The notes beneath the pieces are model-generated. The model did not search any database. It saw only the letters and a list, made by a program, of their open reading frames with translations, and was not told the DNA's origin. A DNA stretch of 64,000 nt from Blastochloris tepida. Its GTDB lineage: Bacteria > Pseudomonadota > Alphaproteobacteria > Rhizobiales > Xanthobacteraceae. The stretch covers positions 2,530,001 to 2,594,000 of the forward strand of contig NZ_AP018907.1 in the NCBI RefSeq assembly GCF_003966715.1, in the 5' to 3' direction. Below are positions 52,287 to 61,096 of the stretch, piece after piece. The first letter of the stretch is position 1. Every line of letters begins with the position of its first letter. The position numbers were made by a program, and so were the translations under genes.

Positions 52287-53729
52287 GTGGCTGTCCGCAT
52301 CACCTCCCCGGCCTTCAAGGCCAATGCCCGGCAGGCGCTGGCCGACGCGCCGCTGCAGACCTCGATGCGCAATCTCGAGGTCAATTTCATCGGCCGCCGC
52401 CGCGCCGCCGCCGAACGCCTGCCCGAGTTCGAGGCGCTGCGCGATGCCGCGCGCGACATCAAGGACCACACGCTGGCCCATCTCGACCTCTACCTCACCG
52501 CCTTCGAGGACAAGGTGGTCCAGGCCGGCGGCCACGTGCACTGGGCGGCAACCGCGGAGGATGCGCGCACCATCGTGCTCGACATCTGCAAGCGGCTCGG
52601 CGCTCGCACCGTCACCAAGGGCAAGAGCATGATCTCGGAGGAGATCGCGCTCAACGAGCACCTGGAGCAGAACGGCGTCACCCCGGTCGAGACCGATCTG
52701 GGCGAATACATCATCCAGCTTCGCGGCGAGATGCCCTCGCACATCATCGCCCCGGCGGTGCATCTGACGCGCGAGCAGGTGGAGGGCGACTTCCGCCGCG
52801 CCCACACCCATCTGCCCAAGGACCGCAATCTCGACGAGGCGGCGACCATGCTGGCGGAGGCGCGCGGCGTGCTGCGCGGGCGCTTCCTCGCCGCCGATGT
52901 CGGCATCACCGGCGCCAATTTCCTGATCGCCGAGACCGGCACCTCGGTGATCGTCACCAATGAGGGCAATGGCGACCTCACCCAGACGCTGCCGAAGGCC
53001 CACATCGTGCTGGCCTCGATCGAGAAGGTGGTGCCGACGCTGGAGGACGCCACCACGCTGCTGCGGGTGCTGGCGCGCTCGGCCACCGGCCAGGAACAGG
53101 CGGTCTACACCACGTTCTCGACCGGGCCGCGCCGCGCCGCCGATCCCGACGGGCCGGGCGAATATCACGTCGTGCTGCTCGACAATGGCCGCTCGCGCAT
53201 GCTCGGCACGCCGTTCCAGCCGATGCTGCGCTGCATCCGCTGCGGCGCCTGCTTCAACCACTGCCCGGTCTATCAGCGGGTCGGCGGCCACGCCTATGGC
53301 TGGGTCTATGGCGGGCCGATGGGCGCGGTGCTGACGCCGACGCTGATCGGCATCCATCAGGCCGGCCACCTGCCCAACGCCTCCACCTTCTGCGGCCGCT
53401 GCGAGGACGTCTGCCCGATGCGCATTCCGCTGCCGAAGATGATGCGGCACTGGCGCGAGCGGCAGTTCGAGAAGAGCCAGATGCCGCTGGCCGAGCGCTA
53501 CGCCCTCGACGCCTGGGCCTATTTCGCACGGCGCGGCTGGCTCTACCGGCCGGCGAGCCGGCTCGGCGTGGCAGCGCTGCGCCTTCTCGCCTTCGGCCGC
53601 GGCCGGCTGCGCTGGCTGCCGTTCGCCGGCGGCTGGACCTCGCAGCGCGACCTGCCGGCGCCGGCCGGCACCACCTTCCAGGCCGCCTGGAAACAGCACG
53701 TCAAGGCACGCCGGAGGGCCGCCCGATGA
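52287..53729 (+). CDS. lutB: Lactate utilisation iron-sulfur protein LutB
   Basis: A 480-aa central subunit of LutABC. The N-terminal LUD-type domain (about 60-300) shows KGKSMISEEIALNEHLEQNGVTPVETDLGEYIIQL and ADVGITGANFLIAETGTSVIVTNEGNGDL. Two [4Fe-4S] sites follow, CIRCGACFNHCP near residue 316 and CGRCEDVCPM near 368. The C-terminal 100 residues are basic and Trp-rich. It starts at GTG 52287 with CGGAG upstream. Its stop overlaps the lutC start (ATGA). It transfers electrons from lactate to the respiratory chain. Confidence 0.93.
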   Translation: MAVRITSPAFKANARQALADAPLQTSMRNLEVNFIGRRRAAAERLPEFEALRDAARDIKDHTLAHLDLYLTAFEDKVVQAGGHVHWAATAEDARTIVLDICKRLGARTVTKGKSMISEEIALNEHLEQNGVTPVETDLGEYIIQLRGEMPSHIIAPAVHLTREQVEGDFRRAHTHLPKDRNLDEAATMLAEARGVLRGRFLAADVGITGANFLIAETGTSVIVTNEGNGDLTQTLPKAHIVLASIEKVVPTLEDATTLLRVLARSATGQEQAVYTTFSTGPRRAADPDGPGEYHVVLLDNGRSRMLGTPFQPMLRCIRCGACFNHCPVYQRVGGHAYGWVYGGPMGAVLTPTLIGIHQAGHLPNASTFCGRCEDVCPMRIPLPKMMRHWRERQFEKSQMPLAERYALDAWAYFARRGWLYRPASRLGVAALRLLAFGRGRLRWLPFAGGWTSQRDLPAPAGTTFQAAWKQHVKARRRAAR

Positions 53730-54451
53730 GCGACAGCGAGTCCGCCCCCACCCTCAAGCCGGTCAACCGGCCGCCGCGCGCCACCAGCCGCGACCGCGTG
53801 CTGGGCACGCTGCGCCACGCGCTCGATGCCGCCGCCTTCGAGGAATTGCGGCGCGACGTGGTGGCGTCGCGGCTTGCCAGCCATCCGCGCGGGCCGATCC
53901 CGGCGCGCGGCCAGATCGATCGGGCCGGCCGCCTCGCGCTGTTCCGCGATCAGGCGATCGCGGCCGGCGCCACGGTCGAGCCGCTGGCGAGTCTGAACGC
54001 GGTGCCGGCCGCCGTCTGCGCCGTGCTGCGCGCCCACAATCTGCCGCTGCAGGTGCGGATGGGCGCCGATTCCAGGCTTGCCGCCCTGCCCTGGCACGCC
54101 GAGCCGGCGCTGGAGATCGGGCTCGGCCCCTCCGACGGCGGCGACCTCGCCGCGGTGTCGTTCGCCTTCGGCGCGGTCGCCGAATCCGGCACGCTGGTGC
54201 TGCTGTCGGGGCCGAACAACCCGACCACGCTCAACTTCCTGCCCGACACCCACATCGTGGTGCTGGCGGCCGACGACGTGGTGGGCGACTACGAGACGGT
54301 GTGGGACGCGCTGCGCGCCCATTTCGGGCCGGCGGTGATGCCGCGCGCCATCAACTGGATCACCGGCCCGTCGCGCTCCGCCGACATCGAGCAGCGGCTG
54401 GTGTTCGGCGCCCACGGGCCCCGCCGGCTGCATATCCTGGTCGCGGGGTAG
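53726..54451 (+). CDS. lutC: Lactate utilisation protein LutC
   Basis: A 241-aa LUD-domain subunit of LutABC. The conserved core is ESGTLVLLSGPNNPTTLNFLPDTHIVVLAADDVVGDYETVW and ITGPSRSADIEQRLVFGAHGPRRLHILVAG, the latter being the typical C-terminus. It overlaps lutB by four bases. No lactate permease or LldR/LutR regulator is adjacent, so control is unknown from this window. Confidence 0.92.
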   Translation: MSDSESAPTLKPVNRPPRATSRDRVLGTLRHALDAAAFEELRRDVVASRLASHPRGPIPARGQIDRAGRLALFRDQAIAAGATVEPLASLNAVPAAVCAVLRAHNLPLQVRMGADSRLAALPWHAEPALEIGLGPSDGGDLAAVSFAFGAVAESGTLVLLSGPNNPTTLNFLPDTHIVVLAADDVVGDYETVWDALRAHFGPAVMPRAINWITGPSRSADIEQRLVFGAHGPRRLHILVAG

Positions 54452-54559
54452 CGGCGGCGGCCCTTCGCCGTGTCCGGGGGCGACCCCTCGTCGTTCCCGG
54501 CGAGAGTTCGACTCGCCCGTCCGGGCTCGGGTCCGGACGGGCGAGCTGGCCGCACCCGA

Positions 54560-54898
54560 TCAATTCTGCCGGTTGCGGCCCATGCCGCGGCCACCGCCAG
54601 TGTTGTCGAGCGCATTGCGGCAATCCGCCGTCAGCTTGTCGCGGTTGCTCTCCAGGCAGGCGCGCGCCTCGCCGCCGCCGTGCGGAACCTTGGCGCAGTA
54701 TTTGGCGAGGTCGGCCGAGCACATCTGGCCGACCGGCCCGGCACCGGTGCCGCCGCCCATGCCCCCCCCCATTCCGCCACCCATTCCGCCGCCCATGCCG
54801 CCCTGCGCGCCGGCCGGGACGGCGATCAGCAGCGCCGCACCGAACAGAGCAACGGGCGCCATCGCACGGACTGCGATCTTCGAAAGGCTGCGTGTCAT
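54560..54898 (-). CDS. Secreted Cys-rich repeat protein with GGMG tract
   Basis: A 112-aa exported protein. The signal peptide (MTRSLSKIAVRAMAPVALFGAALLIAVPAGAQ) is followed by four to five GGMG units and then a Cys-rich segment CSADLAKYCAKVPHGGGEARACLESNRDKLTADC resembling the GLG1-type cysteine-rich repeat (four Cys in C-x6-C-x12-C-x11-C spacing). The ATG at 54898 has AGGAGG five bases upstream, which decides the start. Related bacterial proteins are uncharacterised. The Met/Gly tract could bind copper or be disordered. Confidence 0.75.
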   Translation of the reverse strand: MTRSLSKIAVRAMAPVALFGAALLIAVPAGAQGGMGGGMGGGMGGGMGGGTGAGPVGQMCSADLAKYCAKVPHGGGEARACLESNRDKLTADCRNALDNTGGGRGMGRNRQN

Positions 54899-54931
54899 GA
54901 CATCCTCCTGGGGTTTCGGGTTGGATCCCCT

Positions 54932-55069
54932 CATTCGGTTTCCGGTTGATCCCTTCGGGATACCGGAAACAGTCTCGCCGAAAACCCCAGGTCCTCAAGA
55001 GAGTCTCGATAACGGGTTTTTCGGCGATCGGAATACGGTTCTCCGGCTTGATCAGCCGGAAACCGTATT
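54932..55069. repeat. Family-C dispersed repeat
   Basis: A close relative of the 24248 copy: it starts TTCGGTTTCCGGTTGATCCC and ends CCGGAAACCGTATT, with a central TCTCGCCGAAAACCCC/GGGTTTTTCGGCGATCGG pair. It lies upstream of the Cys-rich protein. The rest of the gap to 55373 has no recognised gene. Confidence 0.85.
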
Positions 55070-55373
55070 GCGCGTTGATCAACGCCGCTGGGGCCTCCGG
55101 TGATCCCGAACGGAAGCCTCGCACAAAGCGGCTGACGGGGATCTGATCCTGGCCGTCAGACGGCTGTCAGCGAGCTGGGAGCCGATTCCCTTGCGGCCGG
55201 CGCGGCGGGCGCCTATATCGGCTCCCGGTCGGCAGTTCACCGAGGCGTCGCCGTCCCGAAAGGGAAGCTGAACCTGCCATCTGTCATGTGATCGACACCG
55301 CGCACCCCGTGCCCGTGTCGCAAGCCGGCGACCACGACGCTCCGATCCCGGAATGGCACGAAGGGGATCAGCG

Positions 55374-55937
55374 ATGTCCAGACCGATCTTTCCGTTCCAT
55401 GCGGAGGATATCTCCGCGCTCGCCCGCGCGCTGAAGAGCCAGCTCGACAGCCGCGAGGCGCCGCCCGGCCATGTCGAGCTGCTCAACATGCTGGCGCGCG
55501 GCGCCGGCTGGAAGAACTTCCAGCACTTCCGCGCCCAGTTCGAGGCGCAGGAGCGCGTCGAGCTGCGGCTGGCCGAGCCGCCCGCCCCACCGCCCAAGAT
55601 CGATTGGCGGCGGATCGAGCGGCTGTCCTGGCTGTTCGACCTCGACGGCCGGCTTGCGCGCTGGCCGAAGAAGTTCAACCAGCAGCAGACCTGCCTGTGG
55701 GTGCTGTGGTCGCGGATTCCGGCCCGCCGCGCCCTGACCGAACGCGAGGTCAATGTGGCGCTGCTCGACCAGCACACATTCGGCGACTACGCCCTCATCC
55801 GGCGCGAGATGATCGACGCCGGGATGATGACGCGCACGCCGGACGGCCGGGTCTACCGCCGCATCGAGCAGGCACCGCCGGCCGACGCGCTGGCGCTGAT
55901 CCGGGTGCTGGCCGGCCGCGGCGCGCGGGCCGCGTAG
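55374..55937 (+). CDS. DUF2087 domain protein
   Basis: A 187-aa protein with a C-terminal DUF2087 domain: WLFDLDGRLARWPKKFNQQQTCLWVLWSRIPARRALTEREVNVALLDQHTFGDYALIRREMIDAGMMTRTPDGRVYRRIE, a winged-helix-like fold often found in transcription factors. The N-terminal 60 residues (MSRPIFPFHAEDISALARALKSQL) contain a probable helical DNA- or protein-binding module (HVELLNMLARGAGWKNFQHFRAQ). AAGGGGA precedes the ATG at 55374. It may be a small regulator; the target is unknown. Confidence 0.82.
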   Translation: MSRPIFPFHAEDISALARALKSQLDSREAPPGHVELLNMLARGAGWKNFQHFRAQFEAQERVELRLAEPPAPPPKIDWRRIERLSWLFDLDGRLARWPKKFNQQQTCLWVLWSRIPARRALTEREVNVALLDQHTFGDYALIRREMIDAGMMTRTPDGRVYRRIEQAPPADALALIRVLAGRGARAA

Positions 55938-55957
55938 GCTTTCCGACAAAGCCTGTC

Positions 55958-56120
55958 GTCCCGGATTCCCCGCGAGACCCGGGACGACAGTGCGCCGCGG
56001 ATAACGGCACGGTGCTTGCTTTCGTCCCGACAAACGCCCTGGCGCGTCCGCCGATCCGATCGGATCGGCCGGGCGCTCCAGGCTTTGGTTGTCGCATTCC
56101 CGTTCGCGGCGGATGCTCCA
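55958..56120. repeat. Fragments of family-D and family-B repeats
   Basis: The left part has GTCGTCCCGGATTCCCCGCG and ACCCGGGACGACAG (family D). The right part from about 56051 has GATCCGATCGGATCGGCC, GGTTGTCGCATTCCCG and GCGGATGCTCC (family B, truncated). They occupy the region before cowN. Confidence 0.65.
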
Positions 56121-56131
56121 AGGGACTTGAG

Positions 56132-56407
56132 ATGGATCAGCGTACCGACCGTTACGTAACGTTCAAGAACATCGATTGCGACGGCAGGACCCGTCTGGTG
56201 ATGGCGCGGATCGAGGACTACGTCGCCACGAGCGACAACCCGTTCTGGGGCTATTTCCGCCAGCAGCGCGAGCTCGCCCACGGCCGGGGACTCGACGACC
56301 TGCGCGTGCTGCACAATTATCTGCCGACGCTCCGCGAGATCCTGGAAGAGATCGACGACCAGGAGACGCTGGAGATGCTGGAAGACCTGGAGCGCACCTG
56401 CATGTGA
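56132..56407 (+). CDS. cowN: N2-fixation sustaining protein CowN
   Basis: A 91-aa protein of the CowN family, which in Rhodobacter and relatives sustains nitrogenase activity when carbon monoxide is present. It matches the family: DRYVTFKNIDCDGRTRLVMARIEDYVATSDNPFWGYFRQQRELA, then LRVLHNYLPTLREILEEIDDQETLEMLEDLERTC. It is short, acidic and soluble, with two Cys. It starts at ATG 56132 after AAGGGA. Its presence implies a nitrogenase elsewhere in the genome; no nif gene is in the window. Regulation (usually CooA or NifA) cannot be read here. Confidence 0.9.
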   Translation: MDQRTDRYVTFKNIDCDGRTRLVMARIEDYVATSDNPFWGYFRQQRELAHGRGLDDLRVLHNYLPTLREILEEIDDQETLEMLEDLERTCM

Positions 56408-56539
56408 CGGAACGGACGGCGAGCGCGCGGCTGGTTTCGTCACGAAAAGACGCGCGCCTTCGGACCGAATCGGCTCTGCTGGCGACCTTCGGGTTCGGGG
56501 CGTTCCCGGCCCGACCCACATTCCGCCGAGACCCAGGCC

Positions 56540-58030
56540 ATGGTCCCGATCCGCCGTCTTCCGATCCGCCGTCTTCCGTTCGGCCGTCTTGCCCGCTCCC
56601 TGCCGCTTGCGGCGCTGATCGCTGGAGCGCCGATCACCTTGGCGCTGGTCGTTTGGGCGCTGCCGGCGCGCGCCCAGTGGGACGCCCTGACGCCGCTGGC
56701 CGCCGACAGTTTTCAGACCGATACCATCGATTCCCGCGCCGCCGCGCCGAAGCGGACGGGCGTGGCTCAGCCGGTGGCGCCGCAGCCGCAGCCCCCGGCG
56801 CCGCCGCGCGCCAACGGTCCCGAGCAGGCCACCGTCTCGCAGTCGCCGGTCCCCACCTTCTCGCCCGACAGCCTGCGCGCGACCGAACGCACGCTGATGC
56901 TCTACCGCGACATCGCCGCCCGCGGCGGCTGGCCGAGCGTGCCGCCGCCCGCCCCCGGCACCACGCTGGCGCTCGGCGCCACCGGGCCGGCGGTGGCGGT
57001 GCTGCGCCAGCGGCTGGCCATCTCCGGCGACCTCGCCCCCCGGGCGGCGATGGGCGGCGCGTTCGACATGGAGGTGGAGGAGGCCTTGCGCCGCTTCCAG
57101 CTTCGCCACGGCCTCACCACCACCGGTGCGGTCGGGCCGATGACGCTGAAGGCGCTCAACGTGCCGGCGGCCGAGCGGGTGCGCCAGCTCGAAGCCTCGC
57201 TGGCGCGGCTGGCCGAGCGCGATTTCGTGTTCGCCCAGCGCTACGTGGCGGTGAACCTCGCCGCGGCGGCGGTGGAGGCGGTGGACGGCGGCCGGGTGGC
57301 GCGACGCTTTCCGGCGGTGGTCGGGCGGCCAGAGAACGCCTCGCCGGAGCTGGTGGCCCGCATCACCGCGGTCAATCTCAACCCGACCTGGACGGCGCCG
57401 CTCTCCATCGTCAAGAAGGAGATCCTGCCCAAGCTGGCGCGCGACCCCGGCTATCTCGCGCGCGCCAACATGCGGCTGATCGACGGCGACGGCCGCGAGA
57501 TCGATCCGCGCTCGGTGAACCCGAACGGGCCGGTCAATTTCAGCGTCCGCCAGGATTCCGGCGCGTCGAACTCGCTGGGCTTCCTGCGCATCGACATGCC
57601 GAACAGCTATTCGGTCTACATGCACGACACGCCGCGGCGCGACCTGTTCCGCTCCGACTACCGCTTCCACTCGCACGGCTGCGTGCGGGTCGGCGATGTG
57701 CGCGACCTTGCGGTCTGGCTGCTCACCGACACGCCGGGCTGGGACCGCAAGCAGATCGACGCGGCGATCGCCACCGGGCGGCGCACCGACATCCGGCTCA
57801 CCAACGCCCTTCCGGTGGTGTGGATCTATCTCACCGGCTGGGGCACCACCGACGGCCTCGCCCATTTCCGCGAGGACGTCTACGACCTCGACGACAAGCG
57901 CCGGCTCGATCCCTCCATGCTGGTGGCGGCGCGCCGGCCGGACGCCACCGGCGCGGCCGGCTTGGCGCTGCAGAGCGCAAAGCGCCCGCTCGACCTCAAG
58001 CCCAGCGCCAACCGGTTGGACGACATGTAG
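56540..58030 (+). CDS. L,D-transpeptidase (YcbB-like) with peptidoglycan-binding domain
   Basis: A 496-aa envelope enzyme that forms 3-3 cross-links in peptidoglycan or attaches proteins. The N-terminal membrane anchor or signal (about 18-45) is followed by a Pro-rich linker, a PG_binding_1 domain (about 140-207, LALGATGPAVAVLRQRL...FDMEVEEALRRFQLRHGL), and a YkuD catalytic domain with H377, H379 and C381 in FHSHGCVRVGD. The C-terminus LDLKPSANRLDDM is unremarkable. Length and domain order fit YcbB/LdtD. The start at 56540 lacks a strong ribosome site. It is monocistronic. Confidence 0.9.
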   Translation: MVPIRRLPIRRLPFGRLARSLPLAALIAGAPITLALVVWALPARAQWDALTPLAADSFQTDTIDSRAAAPKRTGVAQPVAPQPQPPAPPRANGPEQATVSQSPVPTFSPDSLRATERTLMLYRDIAARGGWPSVPPPAPGTTLALGATGPAVAVLRQRLAISGDLAPRAAMGGAFDMEVEEALRRFQLRHGLTTTGAVGPMTLKALNVPAAERVRQLEASLARLAERDFVFAQRYVAVNLAAAAVEAVDGGRVARRFPAVVGRPENASPELVARITAVNLNPTWTAPLSIVKKEILPKLARDPGYLARANMRLIDGDGREIDPRSVNPNGPVNFSVRQDSGASNSLGFLRIDMPNSYSVYMHDTPRRDLFRSDYRFHSHGCVRVGDVRDLAVWLLTDTPGWDRKQIDAAIATGRRTDIRLTNALPVVWIYLTGWGTTDGLAHFREDVYDLDDKRRLDPSMLVAARRPDATGAAGLALQSAKRPLDLKPSANRLDDM

Positions 58031-58053
58031 GCGGCAGGACGCGGGGGCGAGGG

Positions 58054-58226
58054 TGTCGTCCCGGGTGGGGGAAAGGCTGTCGTCCCGGGGGGAAAAGATC
58101 GTCGTCCCGGGCAAGCAGCCTTGGCTGCGCGACCCGGGACCGTTCGCAGGAAGGTCGCGTCCCTTTTCGGAGGACGATCCCGGCTCCTCGCTTCGCGAGG
58201 TCCGGGATGACGCTCGCCCGGGATGA
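58054..58226. repeat. Family-D repeat cluster
   Basis: Successive arms GTCGTCCCGGGTGGGGG, GTCGTCCCGGGGGGAAAAG, CGTCGTCCCGGGCAAGCAGC, CGCGACCCGGGACCGTTC and an inverted CGATCCCGGCTCCTCGCT ... CGGGATGACG. It is the longest copy of this family here, and it lies between converging L,D-transpeptidase and hemH genes, where it may stop both transcripts. Confidence 0.8.
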
Positions 58227-58243
58227 CGATGCGAGGCCCAGCC

Positions 58244-59305
58244 TCAGATCCAGCCCTTGAGCTCGCGCTCGACGAGGTGGCGAATCACCCGGATGCCGCC
58301 CGCGCCGTCATTGAGGCTCGGCAGATAGGCGAACGCCTCGCCGCCATGGTGCAGGAAGATCTCGCGGTTCTCGACGTCGAGCTCCTCCAGCGTCTCCAAA
58401 CAGTCGATGGCGAAGCTCGGCGCCACGATGGCGAGCTTCTTCACGCCGCGCTCGGCCAGCGCCTTCACCGTCTCGTCGGTATAGGGCTGCAGCCATTCCT
58501 CATTGCCGAACCGCGACTGGAAGCTGAACATCACCCGCTCGGTGTCGAAGCCCAGCGCCTCGCGGATCAGCCGCTTGGTCTTGGCGCAGTGGCAGTGATA
58601 GGGGTCGCCCTTCATCAGGTAGCTTTTCGGCACGCCGTGGAACGAGATCAGGATGATCTCGGGCTCGAAGGTGAGCTTGGCGAGCGACGCCTTCATGCCC
58701 TCGACCACGGCGTCGATGTAGACCGGGTCGTCGTAATAGGGCGGCAGCACGCGGATGGAGGGCTGCCAGCGCATCTTCATCAGCGTCTGGAACGCCTTGT
58801 CGCAGGCCGACGCGGTGGTGGCGGCCGAATACTGCGGATAGAGCGGCGCCAGCAGGATGCGGTCGCAGCCGGCCTCCTTCAGCGATTTCAGCCGCTCGTC
58901 GATCGAGGGGTGGCCGTAGCGCATCGCCCAATCGACCACGATGCGGCCGTCGACGCCCCCCAGCTCGGCGCCGAGCTTCTCGGCCTGCGAGCGGCTGATG
59001 GTCTTGAGCGGGCTCTCGTCGCGGTCGTTGTTCCAGATCGAGGCGTAGGCCTTGCCTTTCACCGCCGGCCGGCGCGGCAGGATCATGGTGTTGAGCACCA
59101 CCCACCAGTAGATGGGGTTGACCTCGATCACCCGGCGGTCGGTGAGGAATTCCTTCAAATAGCGGCGCATGGCCCAGTAGCCGGTGCCTTCGGGCGTGCC
59201 GACATTCAGCAATAGGACTCCAATCCTGCCGAATTTGACGGGCGGGTGGTCGACCGGCAGGTGGGCGGAGGTGGCCATGTCGAACCGGCTGGGTTGCATA
59301 TTCAT
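58244..59305 (-). CDS. hemH: Ferrochelatase HemH
   Basis: A 353-aa ferrochelatase inserting Fe(II) into protoporphyrin IX, the last step of heme synthesis. It shows GVLLLNVGTPEGTGYWAMRRYLKEFLTDRRVIEV, the catalytic His in ILISFHGVPKSYLMKGDPYHCHC, and the C-terminal SFQSRFGNEEWLQPYTDETVKALAERGVKKLAIVAPSFAIDCLETLEEL. Several Cys are present in the HCHCAKTKR loop. The start at 59305 (MNMQPSRFD) has AAGGACA upstream; MQPSRF two codons later is possible. It has no operon partner. Confidence 0.94.
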   Translation of the reverse strand: MNMQPSRFDMATSAHLPVDHPPVKFGRIGVLLLNVGTPEGTGYWAMRRYLKEFLTDRRVIEVNPIYWWVVLNTMILPRRPAVKGKAYASIWNNDRDESPLKTISRSQAEKLGAELGGVDGRIVVDWAMRYGHPSIDERLKSLKEAGCDRILLAPLYPQYSAATTASACDKAFQTLMKMRWQPSIRVLPPYYDDPVYIDAVVEGMKASLAKLTFEPEIILISFHGVPKSYLMKGDPYHCHCAKTKRLIREALGFDTERVMFSFQSRFGNEEWLQPYTDETVKALAERGVKKLAIVAPSFAIDCLETLEELDVENREIFLHHGGEAFAYLPSLNDGAGGIRVIRHLVERELKGWI

Positions 59306-59450
59306 GCGTCCGTGTCCTTTCGCGCCACGACATAGGACTGCCGCAGCGCGACGTCGAGCAAGCGGGCGACCCGCCAACGAAATTGTGACAGCAATTGCGC
59401 CCGACCCAAAGTCTGGACCGATTCGGGGCCGGCAGGACACGCCCGTGGGC

Positions 59451-60689
59451 TCATGAGGCGACGGGACGGGTATCGAGGATCACCTTGCCGTCATTGGCCA
59501 GGGTTCCGGGTGCAACCAGTTCCACCGCGCCCTTGAGCTTGGTCACCGCCGCCAGCGTCGCCCCCAGCGCCTCGGCCAGTGCCGCATCGCCGGCCGCGGC
59601 CTCCGCCTTCAGCGTCATCACGTCCTGCTCGCCGGCCCGGGCGACCACCAGCTGCAGCCGGCCGATGTCGCGGTGGCGCCGCGCTACCTCGGCGATCTGG
59701 GCCGGGGTGACGAACATGCCCTTGACCTTGGTCGACTGCTCGGCGCGGCCCATCCAGCCCTTGATGCGGCGGTTGGTGCGCCCGCACGGCGAGGTGCCGG
59801 GCAGGATCGCCGACAGATCGCCGAGCGAGAAGCGAATCAGCGGCCGGTGGATGTCGAGCGAGGTCACCAGCACCTCGCCGACCTCGCCGTCGGCGACCGG
59901 CTCGCCGGTGCCGGGGCGCACGATCTCCAGCACCACGTCCTCATTGACCACCATGCCGGCGCGGGCCGGCGTCTCATAGGCGATGCAGCCGAGATCGGCG
60001 GAGGCATAGAGCTGGTAGGCGGCGATGCCGCGCCCGGCCACCTCGGCCTGCAGCGACGGCGGAAACGCCGCGCCGGATACCACCGCCTTGGTCAGCGACG
60101 GCGCGACGCCCTTTGCGGCGGCGGCATCGAGCAGGATCTTGAGGAAGTCCGGCGTGCCGCAATAGGCCACCGGGCGGAACGCCGCCATCACCTGAAGCTG
60201 CTGCTCGGTGTTGCCGGGGCCGGCCGGAATCACCGGGCAGCCCAGCGCGCGCGCCGCCTGATCGAGCATCAGCCCGCCGGGCGTGAGATGGTAGGAGAAG
60301 GTGTTCAGCACCACGTCGCCGGGGCGGAAGCCGGCGGCATAGAGGCTGCGCGCCACGTTCCACGGGTCGGCATGGGCCGGTTCGGGCTCGAAGATCGGCC
60401 CCGGCGAGGCGAACAGCCGGCCGAATGCCGCCAGCCGCTCGGCGACCAGCCCGCCGAACGGCGGCTCCGCTGCCTGCCGCTCAGGCAGTGACGATTTATA
60501 GAGCACCGGCAGCTTGGCGAGCGCGGCGCGGCTGGTCACCGCGTGCGGGTCGATGCCGTCGAGATGCCGCGCCCAGCCCGGCGCCGTCATCGCCTTGGCG
60601 ATCACCGCCGGCAGCCGGGCGGCGAGGTCGGCCTCGCGCGCCTCGGGCGACCGCGTCTCCAGCGCGTCGAAATGTTCGGCCTCGCTCAT
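59451..60689 (-). CDS. Phenylacetate-CoA ligase-family acyl-CoA synthetase
   Basis: A 412-aa member of the PaaK/AMP-dependent ligase family, shorter than classical acyl-CoA synthetases, activating an organic acid with ATP and CoA. Visible: FRPGDVVLNTFSYHLTPGGLMLDQAARALGCPVIPAGPGNTEQQLQ (substrate entry), YQLYASADLGCIAYE (the motif before the AMP site), FSLGDLSAILPG, and GRAEQSTKVKGMFVTPAQIAEVARRH, which covers the C-terminal domain hinge and Lys. The start at 60689 has GGGAGG upstream. It is next to a branched-chain-type ABC importer, suggesting uptake and activation of an aromatic or branched acid. The substrate is inferred. Confidence 0.85.
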   Translation of the reverse strand: MSEAEHFDALETRSPEAREADLAARLPAVIAKAMTAPGWARHLDGIDPHAVTSRAALAKLPVLYKSSLPERQAAEPPFGGLVAERLAAFGRLFASPGPIFEPEPAHADPWNVARSLYAAGFRPGDVVLNTFSYHLTPGGLMLDQAARALGCPVIPAGPGNTEQQLQVMAAFRPVAYCGTPDFLKILLDAAAAKGVAPSLTKAVVSGAAFPPSLQAEVAGRGIAAYQLYASADLGCIAYETPARAGMVVNEDVVLEIVRPGTGEPVADGEVGEVLVTSLDIHRPLIRFSLGDLSAILPGTSPCGRTNRRIKGWMGRAEQSTKVKGMFVTPAQIAEVARRHRDIGRLQLVVARAGEQDVMTLKAEAAAGDAALAEALGATLAAVTKLKGAVELVAPGTLANDGKVILDTRPVAS

Positions 60690-60821
60690 CGCTCCCTCCC
60701 CCGATGCGTGGCTGCATTGAAATATAGGCACGCCGGGCCGTCCAGGCAGGGCCGGAGGGAACCGGATGGCCCGTCGCCATCGCGGCCTTCGGGCGCGCGC
60801 CTCGGTACCCGGCTCTTTCTT

Positions 60822-61040
60822 CCCTCTCCCTCCCGGGCCACGCTCGCGCGCCCGGGCGCAGGCTCTTGTGGGAGAGGGTGGCGCTCCATCCCTCTCCCCT
60901 TGTGGGAGAGGGGGCCGAGCGATTGTCAGATCGCGAGGCGGGTGAGGGGTGAATCTTCCAGCAAATGCCGTATGTACCCCTCACCCGGCTCGACCTCGCA
61001 TGCGCTCGGTCTCGCCACCCTCTCCCGCAAGGGGAGAGGG
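60822..61040. repeat. Family-A repeat, expanded copy
   Basis: It contains three GAGAGGG arms: CCCTCTCCCTCCCGGG, CCCTCTCCCCTTGTGGGAG and CGCAAGGGGAGAGGG, with inner CACCCGGCTCGACCTCGC arms. It lies between the CoA-ligase gene and livF, on a stretch of 400 bases with no gene, and could separate their transcripts. Confidence 0.75.
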
Positions 61041-61096
61041 AAGGGCGTGCGACTCCCGGCCGGCAGATGTTCCGATGCCGTCACCCGGAACCCGCG

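Noticed and set aside
56125..56140. FNR-like TTGAG-N4-ATCAG at the cowN start
   Set aside because: It overlaps the start codon and differs from the consensus at the key outer bases, so it is probably chance.
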